Source: Varroa destructor
Lineage: Eukaryota; Arthropoda; Arachnida; Mesostigmata; Varroidae
Direction of reading: 5' to 3'
NCBI RefSeq assembly: GCF_002443255.2
Contig: NW_019211459.1
Coordinates: 6,860,082 to 6,924,081, forward strand
DNA: 64,000 bases
Shown: piece after piece, positions 49,122-62,838 of the stretch
Layout of the letters: each line of letters starts with the position of its first letter
How positions within the stretch are numbered: position 1 is the stretch's first letter
The notes under the pieces: generated by a model
Seen by the model: only the letters and a program-made list of their open reading frames with translations
What the model was told of the DNA's origin: nothing
Databases searched by the model: none
Position numbers and translations under genes: made by a program

Positions 49122-50259
49122 TAGCACAAGTTAAGCTCCGATTCGAGTTAACCAACTGCTGTACGATACATAGCAGAATGCACATCTCTAACCACTAAAA
49201 GAAATACGCGTGGTTCGGTCGTCGATCAGTTCGGCGCCGCAAACTTCCCATGTTCGTTCGGGTATGTACTCTAGCGGTATAGATATTGAACGACTTCTGG
49301 GAATGACAACAGTTCAACAAATAAAAGGTCGGTAAGACAGCATTAGACAGGGCGACAACGGACGCTGTCGGACACGGTTATAAATAACCATAGCTAAACA
49401 CGGACGTCGAGAATGTATACACATAATTACACAATTTGAAGATGATTGCAAGAATCGGCAGGGATTCAGAATACGAGCACAATGTAGGAAAGATCGCTGA
49501 GTAGTACCAAAAACATGCCATAATCCTGACATAGGAACCCACAGTAAGAATCTTCTTGTGTCTAACTTTACATCCTCTATTTTCGTCAATTTGAAGAAAA
49601 CCAAGTTAACTAAGATCTGTCCCATTTATTAACGTTAAGCTTCAATATATACGATAGCCTAAACGTATGTAACTTACGTATTGATGCCAGCTGCATTTAT
49701 CTATCAGTCGCTGTACTATTTACCATAAGCCATCGAAACATGCGTGGATATATATATCTATCGCTAAAAAAACCATTAGGCTTATATAGCGAAGGCGCAA
49801 ATAACTGACCGGAAAATAATAACTACAATTGAAAAGTTCGGTGTTCGTTCCGCGAGTTGGGTAATTCTTGAAGCCACTTACTCCCTTTTCTATAGTATCT
49901 ATATGGGATTACCGTTACCACTACTATTATGTAGCTCGCAATATTTGATCACTATTTCTGCAATTTATTACTTGGAAGACTTGACAATACGCTTCGAACC
50001 GAATTGTATTGTAGTGATCTTCAGTTTCTTCGTATGAATATCTGCTCTGCCTCTCACTGTATGGGCTGCTGTGGCAGCGGCACTCAGTCTTCTGCTTACT
50101 TGTCTTCAATCTAACTACTCCCACCGGTTCTATCTAGCGGAACATTACCTAGATCTATGATGGCATCGGCTATGATTGAGCCCTTGAGACGCTTATCCAT
50201 CTCTGCCGTCTGCGGTTGCTGTTCCAGGATCCAGTTCCGATGGTGGTACAGGAAGGATA

Positions 50260-50296
50260 AAAAAAAAAGAGAAAAAAAAAAAAAAAAAAAAAAAAA
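50260..50296. repeat. poly-A tract
   Basis: Ten A, then GAG, then about 25 A on the plus strand. Could be the A-tail of an old retro-insertion, but no element body or target duplication was recognised. Confidence 0.85.
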
Positions 50297-52494
50297 CGCT
50301 AGCAGGGTTTTCCCTTCGTTACTGGGCCAGCGACAGCAGCGTCCAACGATAGTTTCATTATAACGCATGGAAGGCGACGAAAATTGGATGAACCCAACAT
50401 TTGGTTGAATTGATCATAAAAATGGGAAACCAGTTTCCATTCCCGGTCACAAGAACGCTGGACGTTACAATTATACTTATAGAAGATGAGTGGTTATTAT
50501 AGTGGCCCATATGACTAGGCTTAATTTTGCCGATCAGGTTCACTTGTATAAATACGAACACTAGTAGGCCGCGTCGTATCCTATTATCGATACTGTTCGA
50601 GGTAAACACTTGGGCGCGTGTTAACTATTGTTCATTTTGATCTTACGTTATGACATAAAAGTATTGTCTTTTTTCTTGTTTCATAAAGATGTATGCTTAT
50701 TAGCGTTTGCCCCACGGTCGCGTGGGGTTTCAGTGCAAATGGGAAGCGTCCCAGTTCTTTTCGAACGGGTGAAATATATTTTCCTACAGTCGTGTCTCAT
50801 ACTCGCTGCCAACACTGATCCTAGTCAGTAACTACAATTTACGTTTATGCAAGTTTGCTTTCAAAGGAAACGCGGCTGGTTAGTTATGCTTCGATGGGAG
50901 ACGATATTGAAGTAATAATACAATTTCAAGGGGCAACTTTAAGGCAGTAAACAGTTTTTATCGCATCATAAAATAATTACGTTTCCAATTGCATGAATTA
51001 TCTTACTTGTTGAGCATTAAGTCAAATTAAACGTCCTTCGGGATGAACGAAGTCCATTAGAAGCAAAGTTTTGAGAATTACTGTAAGTTACGTCTTACGA
51101 TACTATTACTATTATTATCATTATATAGCTATTATGTATCTCGATGTACGATACACATTTTGAGGAGGCAGCTGGACATTTTTTTCAATGACCTCAGTGA
51201 TCGCATTTCTACTGAACTCCCGGCCTTCACACCGATAATCAACAGCAAGGCTGATGCGCAGTCAATGTCCAAGTTTCCGGTAAAGAGTACGATTAGCAAA
51301 TGATGTACGTTGAGCTTTCAATAGCGGCCTAGTCTTCTCAAGCTATTCTAGTAATTCCGCACTGTTTCGCTGTAGATATATGGTAGTCGGGTCAGACTAC
51401 GCTTAACAGTGAACCTGCTATATCAAGGAATAGTGTATATAATCAATCTTCTGCTTATTTCCATGATGTCTATAAGTAGGCGAGCATTTGCAGCACTTCA
51501 AATAGACCTATTGCAAATGGAACATTTATATAGCTGGAATGTCCTCGATGACCACGAACATAAGGCGCAAGCCCTTATCGGGCTCTTCTTTTGACCGGCG
51601 AACAGCTAATCACGATTGCTCCTCGATGAATATCGAATGCACGAATTATTCGACGTATCTTTTCAAGTAGAGGCGGACTCTAGTGAAACCCAGCTGGTTC
51701 CAGCGGTGGTCTTCATGTGGCCCAATCTCATATTTTAGATGGAAAGCGACCGTCAGTCAACGAGCGTCGACCTTCGACCAGTGTTTTTCGCCGTCTGTCG
51801 AGTTTTACAGCTCATGCGCTCGTATTTCTTCTCGGGGCAATATCCCAACACAGGCTCATCATCGCTTTAGCTCCGTTCGCGGGTTGCATCAGGCCATCAA
51901 CTTATCTTTTGCATGTACATGTCTATGGGTTAGCCCCGTGGTGACGTGGTTCCCGACAGTGATACTCTGACCGTATAGCAACGTCTTATCCGCATCGGTG
52001 ACTAGATCCGATTTCCTATTTCGACCCCACGTATCGTTTAGTTCTTACGCATAACGTGTCGTTCAACCCCCTGTCTCTTCTTACCTCGATAATTTTTACC
52101 GCAGTCTTTCCCGTGCAGCAGCTCTCGCATTTAGCTAATAATTTGTCGTCTTTTATGATACTATTCGATGTCTATAGCTAACTGTAATTGTCATCATGCT
52201 TATTCCTGTTACGTGACTAATGCCAACGCCAGAAGTGGTGTGCGTTCTGATCGGCTCTGGCTGTTCTGTAGTCTATAGGCCTCTACGATGCTGCCTGCTC
52301 GATCCAGATTGTTGGGCTTCGTTAGAATGATGAATTCCGGCTGGATTGCCCGTTTTTTGCCCCGCAGTGCCTTTTCCCGCACTCTACCGTAATCAGTCAG
52401 TAAAAGTGGCCAACGTGAAAGAATTGGAAGGACTCACTAGATGGTCTGTTGATCCATAGCCTAGCTAGTAAGTCGGTTCGCGTATGAAGCGGTA

Positions 52495-53166
52495 GTGGAT
52501 GTAGATGTCTTGCTAGAGGCGATCATGTGTGCTGCTGGTGCCGCTGCTTGTAGCGTTCTCGCTTCGCATTTCTCCGCACGGCAGCGCGTTACTCTTCTCT
52601 CAGTTCTTTCTACCCTATGTTTGTGTCTATATGTGTGTTTCTTTTCGACAAAAACAACCATCAGCGGCAATAATAGGAGAGGGAGAACGAGAATCGGGCC
52701 CACGTGCTCTTCCGGAGGAGGGAAACGGGGTCTGCCGCATAGTAGGGACAAAGCATGTCCGTTCTTGCACCCATACGACTACTGCCGTCCGTCTTCACTT
52801 GCCCACCCCGACGCACTCAAACTGAACGCGTTGGGGGCACAAAGCTGTGGGCAAAGCAGTAGCCTCACCAGCTATGGAAGGCAACACTCCGTTCCTGCTC
52901 ACTCTTGGCGGCTCACTCGCTCGCCTGAACGAGCGACGAGGGCCCCGATTCCTTGGCCGCCTGCCATTGACGCTGGGCTTCATGGAAAGCCCAAGGGCAG
53001 CTCTGCTTTGGATCGCGAGTCTGACTGTTTGCCTGTCGTTGTAGTGGCGGGACGAATGAAGAGGGGCAACCACGAACGGAAGGCCAGACAAGGGGTGCAT
53101 AGGACTGTTTGTATTGGGATGTGTATAGTGGTCTGTATTGGGGAGATAGGAAGCTCTGTAAAGTAG
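52495..53166 (+). CDS. hypothetical open frame, 223 codons
   Basis: The longest uninterrupted frame in the window. It opens at a GTG and its first ATG is at 52522, giving about 214 residues. The product is Ala/Ser/Arg-rich with one hydrophobic stretch near residues 32-50 that could be a membrane segment, and no family that I recognise. Other long frames overlap on both strands (minus 52795-53295, minus 52461-52751), as expected of GC-richer DNA with few stops, so it may be chance. No splice partner was identified. Confidence 0.15.
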   Translation: MDVDVLLEAIMCAAGAAACSVLASHFSARQRVTLLSVLSTLCLCLYVCFFSTKTTISGNNRRGRTRIGPTCSSGGGKRGLPHSRDKACPFLHPYDYCRPSSLAHPDALKLNALGAQSCGQSSSLTSYGRQHSVPAHSWRLTRSPERATRAPIPWPPAIDAGLHGKPKGSSALDRESDCLPVVVVAGRMKRGNHERKARQGVHRTVCIGMCIVVCIGEIGSSVK

Positions 53167-53409
53167 GTACGCCCACCGAAGACGGCAGAACGGCTTTGGA
53201 TCGTCACGGGAGAGGAAGAGCTGAATTATTCGAACGAGACGTGCGCAGCCCGCGGCACGTAACAGGCACATACAGACGCATACACTGACGGCCACCTACA
53301 TGCTATACAGCTGCTGTGCACGCAGTAACAGTAGTAGCTGCTTCAGTAGCTTGCTTTGCTCATCGCACCCGGGCCATGCAATGCTCAAACACGAAACTGC
53401 CGCACTTAA

Positions 53410-53429
53410 GCTAGCTAGCTAGCTAGCTA
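53410..53429. repeat. CTAG tetranucleotide repeat, 5 copies
   Basis: Five tandem GCTA/CTAG units; self-complementary simple sequence. Confidence 0.9.
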
Positions 53430-55884
53430 TGGGTTGTGTTTGTAGCTGACCAGCTGGCTGTATGCTTGCTCATTCATTCGCTTACATGTCTAGACTCATT
53501 GTGGCCTGGAAAGCTGGTTTGATTTTGCTGCTTCGCTCTATCGTTCTCTTTCCTTTCAGTTTTTGGTTCAGAGTTCTCTGCCCGATACGGCAGAAAAAAG
53601 ACTCAGTGGCAGCGGTTCCAAAAGGAGCAGCTGCATACTGGCTACTTCAAATACATAGGAACGTTGGGAGGTTAAAGCGGAGTTGGATGAAGCTAACATG
53701 CAAGCGACCAGCAGCACGAGCTATTGAGAGACTACACTATCTAACTCGATCACCCATTGGCTTCTACTTGTATGAGACGTGTAAAGGCTTCGGACTGAAC
53801 GTTTCTACAGTTTTTGCCACCTACCTAGACTGAAGAGGCGCAGAAAACGTGCTAGGGCAACATCAGTAACGAACTTTCAGCACAGAAGAACCAACCTGTC
53901 CCTGCGCCTGCCCGTACGAATGTTGAAAGAAAGGTCGAAATAAACGACGCAATATGAAAGGCGAAGAAAAAGTTGGGAGGGACCCTCACACTGATTAAGG
54001 TCGAGAAAGAAGAAAAACACAAGGGATAAAATACGCAGACAAAATGAGTAACAGCACTAGTGGTACCCATGGCGAAAAGTAATAATAGTAGCTAAGCATA
54101 GACTACAGTAGCGTTTCCCGTCTTCACACCCGGTGCTTACCACACACGACACAGGATAAACTGCGGGGCTCAAGGACACGTAGCAGCAAGCCTACTCTTC
54201 ATCTGGAAAGGTTTAGCCTTTCACTTAATTCAATCGGTTTGTTGTCTTAGACATCACTGGCGGCCAGCAGGACAATGCGTCCATGTCGGACAAAGAGGCT
54301 ATGTGAAAAATGAGTTAAAAAAGGGCGGTTATTTTCTGGAAATTTGAACTGGGTCAAATTGGTTCTGCAAGACGTTACTTTTACTAGGTTAAAACAACAA
54401 CACAGAATGCTGTGATAGACCTGTTTCGCTATTATATGCAAATCGAATCGTCGGCCGTTGTGGCTCAAATACGTAGTTCGACCTTCCTTATTCCTCGTAC
54501 CTTTAATCATTCCATAAAAATACAAAAGAATGTGTAGTCCTCGGTGAAATAGATCTTGTCCTATTTTTTTTGCTGCATTTGATTTGCTGCTTTTCACAAT
54601 TTTTTATACGCTCCGGTTATCATTATCTTCTTTCCCCGTATCAGCTAACTTTCGGTAGATTCAATTAACGTATACCGAGGCAGGTTTCAGTGAAATTAGC
54701 TAGATTTTGGAACAAAGCAGAAAAAGCTTATTGTTGCTACGTGTTTGATGAGAAAAACGGTATAAATAAAGACATTGAATTTTCTTCGCCTCATTCGTCT
54801 TTCATTTTTCTCAAGTACTTTTCTATAGTCTCACGTTTTCCAAGTACTCCTCGGAGTCGGACTTCGAGGTTCCGATATGTGTGCGTGATCTGTAAAATAA
54901 GAGCGCATTGGAAGCTGAGCGGGCGCCACAGACTATAAGCTGCCGGCTAGGCACGTTTGAAGGAAATGTGTATCTCTATTATAAAGTCTTGATCCGATGG
55001 ATCAATCTGTGTCCCTTCACTGAGTGATAGTCGTCAAAGATGTCTCTATGGTTCGGAAGGCTCTTGCTTGATGGGTTGTCTGGATACTTCATGTGCTTGA
55101 TGTTCTGTGTTCGTTGAATTTTTCGAGTAGTCCATTGTCTACTTGACGTGTTTTTTCTTAGCCTGCGCCTGAATCGAGGCCTGCTCATTGGACAAATAGT
55201 GTATAACGTTAGGTAAAATCGGTCGCTTCTGTTCGGTAGGCAGTGGATTTAGGTGCCCAGTTCAGGATTTATTGCTGGAAACTAGAGCACATCTCTGTGT
55301 TTGAGTACGCCATATTAAGGGCTAAACTGAATCTGTAGATTCATACGATGTATGCATCGGACTGCTTGCACGCAAAGCAGGTATCTAGTACTAGCGTTAG
55401 ACATTGCATCAATCATATGACTGATCGCAGCGCAAAATGTGTATACATTCAACCTCACATCTAAACCGCCTCAAATCCTTAAATTTAGTAAGCAACAATG
55501 TAATCATTGCTCAATCATGGCTAGGGTAAAGACGCAGGGGTAAAACAATGGCATATGTGGTCAGGGTTTCGATAAAGCTGTTGACATGCTACCAGTACCA
55601 TTGTCGATGGATGACAAGTAACATATATTCTTATACATCTAAAATCAGAGTTTGGTTTTGTTTGAAACGCATGCATTAGAAGTGGAAGGGTCAACATTTT
55701 ATGAGTGTACAATGTAAGTAAGTATATACATCGTCGAGCTAGCGGGGTTGTATGCTTGCCTATCAATGTTGCTGCTGCTCCTGCTCCATCATATGTCCCT
55801 GAATGTGATAGTTTTTTGGAAGTCCACAGCATTTTTGTTATTGCTGCTGAAAGAGAATACAGAGCCGAGCTTGCAGAAAAAATT

Positions 55885-55927
55885 GTTCAACTCATGTGAT
55901 GTAAAAAAAACATCACATGATTTGAAC
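55885..55927. repeat. hairpin, 18-base arms with one mismatch
   Basis: GTTCAACTCATGTGATGT at 55885-55902 pairs with 55910-55927 except at one position, around a seven-A loop. A strong stem-loop if transcribed. Confidence 0.88.
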
Positions 55928-57369
55928 GACTCCTGAAAAAAAACAGTGTACATTGTGCCAGATTCTGGCCGCGCCGGCGCCCGGTTAAGCAACCGGCTCG
56001 ACGCCCAAGGACGCACAAGGCCACGCCTTTTCTGATTCTTGCCTCCCCAAAGGCTTAGATTTAGAATTGTTTGTGCCGTCGCGGTTGAAAACTGTCCTGA
56101 AAACCAAATACTGTCCTATCGGCCTCAAAGCTGAAAAAGCTGTACCTGAAATGGCACCATTTGGCATGCCGTGGCTGAGAATGGTCTCCCGGTGGTTCAA
56201 CCTTGTTTTGGCCAAAAATCTCCTTCCTGGTATAACGGTTAGCGAGCCATCCCGAACAATGAGCATGTGATGAGCTGGCAGAATCTGCGTTGGCTGTGTA
56301 GATACTAAAGGTATGCGTGGGGTACAGCAGGTTCGCAAAAGGATAATTATATGTCCAGCTGACAATAACGAATTGCTCCCAGTAAAAGGATCTTTGGAAG
56401 TTATGATATCGCAATCGAAAACAGAACTTAATTCCTATTTTTTTTTCAACTTCTTTTATTGGATCAGACATGCAGGCTGGATGAGGTCAATCCACTTGAC
56501 TTCACGCCAACAGCTGAACATACAGGATTCTTCTTCTGAATTTTAGCTGGGGATAAGAAAGGTTTGCTATTTTAGGTGGCCAAAGGGAGCCTTTTCAGCT
56601 CCTATGAGTTCATAATGCCATCTTGCGCGGAGGGCAAGCATCAATTGTTTATATAGCATTACTTATACATAACCTGCAAAAAAATCCATCAATACGCGTA
56701 TGTCGACGAAAACAACTAAAGTGTCGCCTAGTTACAGCTGTCGAATAAACCATAAGTTTGCCTAAGTTAATAATGGGAAGAAATAGGTAGATTTACAGTT
56801 TGTCTGAAAAGCATTTGTTTCAATAGAACTGTTAAGCTGTACCGTTGTTCCACCTCTACTTTGACTGCAATTAACTTATTGCGTCCCGGGTAGGACGGTC
56901 CGGTAAAAACGCCCCCAGGGATCTCAATTCAATACATAGGGGCTAACACTGCTATAGGCCGTGTCACTCAGAAGAAGAATAACGCCTAGGTCGCATGGGC
57001 CACTAGCTGGTAACAGCGCTGCTGCCACCGCCGCTTTTCCCGCGGTAGACGCGAGGACTCATCAAGACACCGTCTAATCCCGATTATGGCCCCTGGAGCT
57101 TCATTCTCTGCTTTACGCTCTCTTCATTCATCGTTTCATGGGGGACTAAAAAAGAAAAAGAAGAACAAGAAGTAAAAATGGAAGCGAAGAAAGAAAGCTG
57201 AAAACGCCGTAAGCCGTCAACCAGCTTATGGGCAGAGTTGAATAGCTTTCAGGGGGCAGGAATAGCAGCGGCAGCAACTGCAGACGCGAGAAAAACTTGG
57301 ATAAGGCTGTGAAAGAAACACCATAATAGCAGTGGATCCGTACAATGTCTATGACCCTTGTGAATGTAA

Positions 57370-57403
<34 letters not shown>
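57370..57403. repeat. TA microsatellite
   Basis: About 17 uninterrupted TA units. Confidence 0.95.
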
Positions 57404-57406
<3 letters not shown>

Positions 57407-60400
57407 TGTTCTCCAAAGAATCTTATAATCGACCAGTCAGTCAATCAGTCAGACAGACAGGCAGCGAAGAAGTAACTGTGCAGCAGAGCAGTGTGCTTGG
57501 CAGTTCTGTTGTTGTTGTTTCGATCCGAGTGGGTTAACAATCATGTGATATCCACGCACGCATCGGACGACGGTCCGTTTATCTGAGATCGCCGTCTTTC
57601 CAGGCCCCTACCGCAGAGATCAAAACATTATCTTTCCTTTTCATTCTCCATTTTCCTCATAGCGCGTTAGCGTTTAGCGCATGTCTGTTTTTACCTCGTT
57701 ATTTTGTTTGTGTACTCATGTCCCTTGCCATCCACTGTCTTCTTGCGCTCTTCGTCGTGTGTAGAAAAGGCATTCCTTCTTAGAGACTTGAGGGAAAAAG
57801 AAAAACTAAAAGAAGGACCGGATTGAATACAAGAAACTGGGAAAAGCGAAAGAAGGAGGAGGAGACAAGGACATGAAGCCTGCAACTTGCCTGCATAGAG
57901 GTACAGCCATCGAAGTACGCTGTGTGAAACGCCCCCTTCAGGAGTAAAAGCGTCAGCTAGCGTCGATCAACGCGGCCACCACCATATGCGCTCACCCTGT
58001 GAGGGTGTGTATAGTTCTTGGCATTTCAAAGCCAACGATGACAGCAAACAGTCGTCAAGTGAGGGAACTGGAATCCCTAGCTTTAAGCACAACCGCGCCC
58101 CTTTTCTCGATCAGCTTTCGTCGACACAGTCGGCCAAAGGACGTCATGGATCAGTTCTTGTTAGCCGCACGATTATATGGCTACCCGACCGTTCGATTCG
58201 GTCTAGTTGACGGTACGTTTTCCACGAAGTGACGGCATCGCCGCTACCGTTTTCGCTCGCCACAGCCACCGCCATCGCACGTTGGTCCGCGGGGTGGCGG
58301 ACGGAATGGAGCGGATACGAGGTAGGGAGAGAAAACAGATTTGGCAAAATTCAGTTTTGCACATTTAAATTTTCTGGCCTATGCTATTCAGCCGGTACAT
58401 GTATACTAGCCTCACGGTTTTTTTGGTGCCGCTTGACAAACACTGAGAAAGGGAAAGGGACATTGGTTCGCTATGACTGACAGTCCGGCCTGCTAGCACT
58501 CTCTACTATCATCGCTGTCGTTCCATTCGTCGTGCGACTCGACAACAGTGCAGCAAACATTAAGCAGCATCGTACAGAAGGGGGCTGGTGCCTTGCCTGG
58601 CTTTGGTCGTTTTTAGAGTAGATTTGCAGGAAGTCGTGGCAGAAAGTAAACGAGAGGAGGGCTTATGAGAAGCGGGACCGCAGATGCCCCTGTAGCAATG
58701 ACTGCAGCCAGCGTCAAACCTATATCATCAGTATCGACATCCCTACCACCAGCATCATACCCCGAAAAACTGCACCAACAAAACCCACGCGGTGATGGCG
58801 GCGGCGGCGACGCCGACGACGACAACGACGATAACAACAGTCAACGATTAAAGCAAACGATGATAACGTAAAAATAGAGAATCAGCGTCGGATTGACGAA
58901 GTGATCGATCGATTTAGCTAGGGACTGGCTGCCGACCAGCGCTTCTATAGTCCTTGCTATCCTGGAAGCCTCAGGAGCTTAGAGCAAAAACAGTAGCAGA
59001 AGCAGCTGGGACACCAGTGGTGGGCAAATTGGAATTCGATAATGACAAAAATAGTAAACATATTTCGTGCGTGTAAATGTTTAAAGGGCGACGCTTTGGC
59101 GAAGGGGGTCTGTGCAAAAAAAAACGCAAAGTTGTAATACAAGCGGCGACGGTACGTTATGTAGGCAGTGTTATTCAAGTAACGGAGGCAAAAAAGGAAA
59201 AAGAGAATAAACGAAACAACTCTCTTTCAAGGTGTAATAACGTTTCGACTTGCTTTGCTCGTATACGACATGCCTCTGAGGACAACTAACGTTTGTTTGT
59301 TTGTTTACCACTTGTCTAGATTGAGGCTGGTATGGCAAAGTCAGCCAGCCACGATGTCCAGCGCTAATCAAGGAGAACTTTGTTGGTCTCCTGCGGTCAA
59401 TTATCCTTTAGACAAATATTGAGCGTTGGTGCAAATTTTAGTGTCGAGAGACGCGCTAGAGATCAAGACAGATTTTTTAAGGTAGGGATAAAAAGGTGCA
59501 TTATCAACAATGTTTATCAGTTACAGCAGATATCTAAAAAACCTTGCCTTCCCTGAATCGTTAATCATCTTTTTATATATGTAATTTTTTTAGCTTCATA
59601 AGCCGAAATGCTTATAGGAGTCCTTTTACCTATTCGGCTCCTAGGAAGCGAGTAGTTTAAGGTCCTAATTACATGTTCCTAAAGCCTCGTCCTCTCTAAT
59701 TGGCAGCCAAATAGAGGCTACAGACCACATGTGAAAGGTGGTAAACTATGCAATGGAAATCATAATTCACAGCTATAAATTTCACGCCGTGTTCGGTCTG
59801 AAAATCGAAGCCGCCATTGGCTGATGTTGTTGATTAAGGCAAAGCTTGTTTTCTGGTCATCTATCGCATGAGAACTTTCAACAATGGCCGATATAATTGT
59901 AAGCTTTATTCTGCTTTGGTGCCTGTAGTGACCGATGCAGTTATGAAGACTGATACAGGTGCTCGACGATAACAAAACAGCCAAAGGCGGAACTGTCCCG
60001 TCCAAGACGAATTCTATCTGCATTCACGTCCAACTGAGTTAATACTATTAATAACACTTTACTTCTGCGAAGTTGCAATACTTTGTAAGCACTGGTCCTC
60101 TCTGCACACGATCCTGCACACTAATTATGCGTGAGTATGCTAAGGTGATTCGTGTCGATATCACGGCTCCAATTATAGTAAACGGATTAGTTACGCATGC
60201 TGATTTTGTTCAGCCGAACATACTATCACACTAAGGTGTGTAACTGTATTCACATACCCATTTGTACCAATGGCCTATGTACACACTTTCGCGGCGCTTC
60301 CACACTACGTAACTATACCATATAATTTGTGAATTGCTACAGTAAAACATAGCAAATTTCAAGTGTGTGACTCCGCCTTTCTGGGTTTCCGTTAGCAGCG

Positions 60401-60421
60401 AGACAGTCAGTCGGGCCCGTT

Positions 60422-60450
60422 GGCCGACCGACCGACCGACCGACCCCGAC
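60422..60450. repeat. GACC tetranucleotide repeat
   Basis: Five GACC/CCGA units followed by a degenerate CCGACCC. Confidence 0.88.
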
Positions 60451-62738
60451 CCAGCCAGGGTCTCCATTTTTGTGTTTGCCATATGGGATTCTACTGTACA
60501 GTTACGAACCATTTGGATTGCATCGTCGCGGTTGACTGTGCCGTTTGTTGTGATGTTGGATGGATGTTGTTAGGTATTGTGTGGTCTGCAAAACCACCGT
60601 TGACAGTATCGTGTCGGCGCACCGTCTGTGTTGGGACGCCGTCGCAATAGAGAGACGAAAATTGTAGTTGGTCTCGCCAGCAGATGGACATATGACCATC
60701 GTCATGCTCCATAGACGTACTAGATATTTTAGGGTTTTGGAAGCCAATTTGGGGCTTCTGGCTCTCAGCGGATGTTAGGGTGGAACAAAATAGGACATCG
60801 CAAGAGTAAAGTGCGTCGCTTTTAGTGGCAGCGCTCATAGGCGACCAAGCAAACGACTAACCGCCGACTAAGCGGATGAGCGAGCGATTCCGCCGGGTTC
60901 AGAGATTCAGAATTAGGGCCTAAGCCTTACTCTTTCCTCTTGTCGAATGAGCTTTGGGGACCACACGGCAGAACGCACGCCATGCGCGTCACATAGCTTG
61001 ACTCTGTTCCTATTCCGGCCCCCACTTTTGGCCGTCGGACACACCAACACCGTATCCCCATCATCATCACCAGCAGCAGCAGCATCGAAACACAGCTAAC
61101 TTCGAGGAATACGGTACTGAACGACACTATACGCTGTCTGCCTCAAAGGACGCTCAACCTGCAGTCGCTTTAACAGAATGACGCGACAGGGTACAAATAG
61201 ACCGACGCAAAATCTTTTGCTGCAAGCGGCCGTCATCACTATCACTAACCTTAGAGATACAGTCGCCGGCCGCCAGTTGTCTGCGCCGGTGCTCGTAGAT
61301 CTACCTGGAGAAGTTAACAATGAGCTCTCGTAATTCTGCTCCGCTCCCACCTGTCCTTCTCTATACGGATAACTGTCACACAACTGAAGACAAGCATGCT
61401 GCTCACAGCCAGCTATGGAACACCGTGCCTCAGAAGACTATAACGTTTTCCATTATATTATAGCTATGTTGGTATCTGTGATGTGTGTACGTTCCGTGCC
61501 TATCGACATCGAATACAGAATGCATCACGCAGCCTGCATGACGTGGATAACGAGCCGCGGCGTCCGCCAACACCAGCCACGTTTAACGAGATATAAACAC
61601 AGCAGCGTCAAGCAAGTGCTAGTCAATGGGAGGGGTAATTGCAAGGTGCGCTACGGAGTGGAGGCTGTTTCGGATATTTTGGGCTTTTCGAGGGCAAGAT
61701 TAGGCTAGCCATAGAGGGAGCAGGGTGGGCTTCGGATGAGATGAACTGCATAGGTTATGTTGTGTGCAGGGTAACGATGTGTGACTGTCTTTGGCCGTTG
61801 TCCGCGTTGGGTGCTGATTCACAGGCGGATGCTTGTCCAGGTTGCGGTTAAGGCCGTCACTGAAGTACACACATTGCGCGACTCCGTATATCAATAAGGT
61901 GAATTATTACGGAAATAGCTTGTTTTAATCATACGGCTTGTGTAGTATGTGTTGTGATTTGAACCAGCAAAACTTGAGCTATCAATTAGATTCTTTTCTA
62001 TCGAGAGCTTCGACCCATTTAGCCGATTCAATAATCGTTATGTTGCTTACTCAAGGATTGAAAATTATCTACGGAATGGGTAATGATCGGCCAACGTTGA
62101 TTTCTCGAAATCGTGTTGACGTTACAGGTTATCCTTATACCCTCTTTACATTGCTTTTTGTTGCTTACTTTAAAACTCTATTTGAGTTTTACTTTTTGAG
62201 TTGACTGTTCTCCTGTGTATTGTAGGTACGTGTTGAGCGCGAGAAATGTCAGACGTGTCAGCGTCTCTTTTAGTTGCTATATTGTAGAAGGAACTGCAGG
62301 CTCACGGAGAAACTGGATAGTGACCTTATTATTACGCAAGCTCGAGAAGTGATGCTTTTACGTTTCATTAGCAAGTAGCTTAGCCTGTGATATCGAGTTG
62401 CTCACTTGTACTGAGTTGACTATCTGGCATATATGTTTGTATATGATATATATGTTTGACAAATACTTTTAGTTGAAATGTTGGTCTGATTAGCTTCTGA
62501 AGTTTGTAGAAACTTGCATGTCGTGTCTACTTCGTTCATGTTAAATTGCTACGCCTCGCATACAGAGACCGCGATAAATACGATCGCGGGCCCAATTGTG
62601 TCGTCATTACCAAGCTTGGGATAGCAAACAAGGCTCGGCTTTTTCAAGAAAGTCACTCTACCACTGGCATCAGGGCAAGATCATTCCATTCAGCTATTCA
62701 ATTGCAACCAGCTTAGCTGTTCACTTATTTTCTTACTA

Positions 62739-62838
62739 NNNNNNNNNNNNNNNNNNNNNNNNNNNNNNNNNNNNNNNNNNNNNNNNNNNNNNNNNNNNNN
62801 NNNNNNNNNNNNNNNNNNNNNNNNNNNNNNNNNNNNNN
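62739..62838. other. assembly gap (100 N)
   Basis: Exactly 100 N, the conventional size for a gap of unknown length. The sequences on either side may not be truly adjacent, and frames crossing it are meaningless. Confidence 0.98.

Larger units (their letters stand above)
44982..52460. other. region downstream of P-loop exon, no recognised gene
   Basis: Probably a further long intron of the GTPase gene, or sequence between genes. A GC-richer section at about 46.5-47.9 kb has overlapping open frames of up to 184 codons (46545-47099, first codon TTG) with no recognisable domain. The rest is AT-rich with chance-length frames plus the microsatellites listed separately. Confidence 0.45.
53300..62738. 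other. region without confident gene
   Basis: Alternating AT-rich and GC-richer sequence. Overlapping frames on both strands near 56.0-56.5 kb and 58.0-58.9 kb look locally coding-like but lack known motifs. One short segment (58146-58212) ends in a good donor. Microsatellites and one hairpin are listed separately. Confidence 0.45.

Noticed and set aside
62226..62350. Candidate next exon of the GTPase (TAG acceptor followed by a Tyr-Val codon pair in the right phase)
   Set aside because: The reading beyond the first two residues lacks any expected G-domain sequence and runs into a stop.
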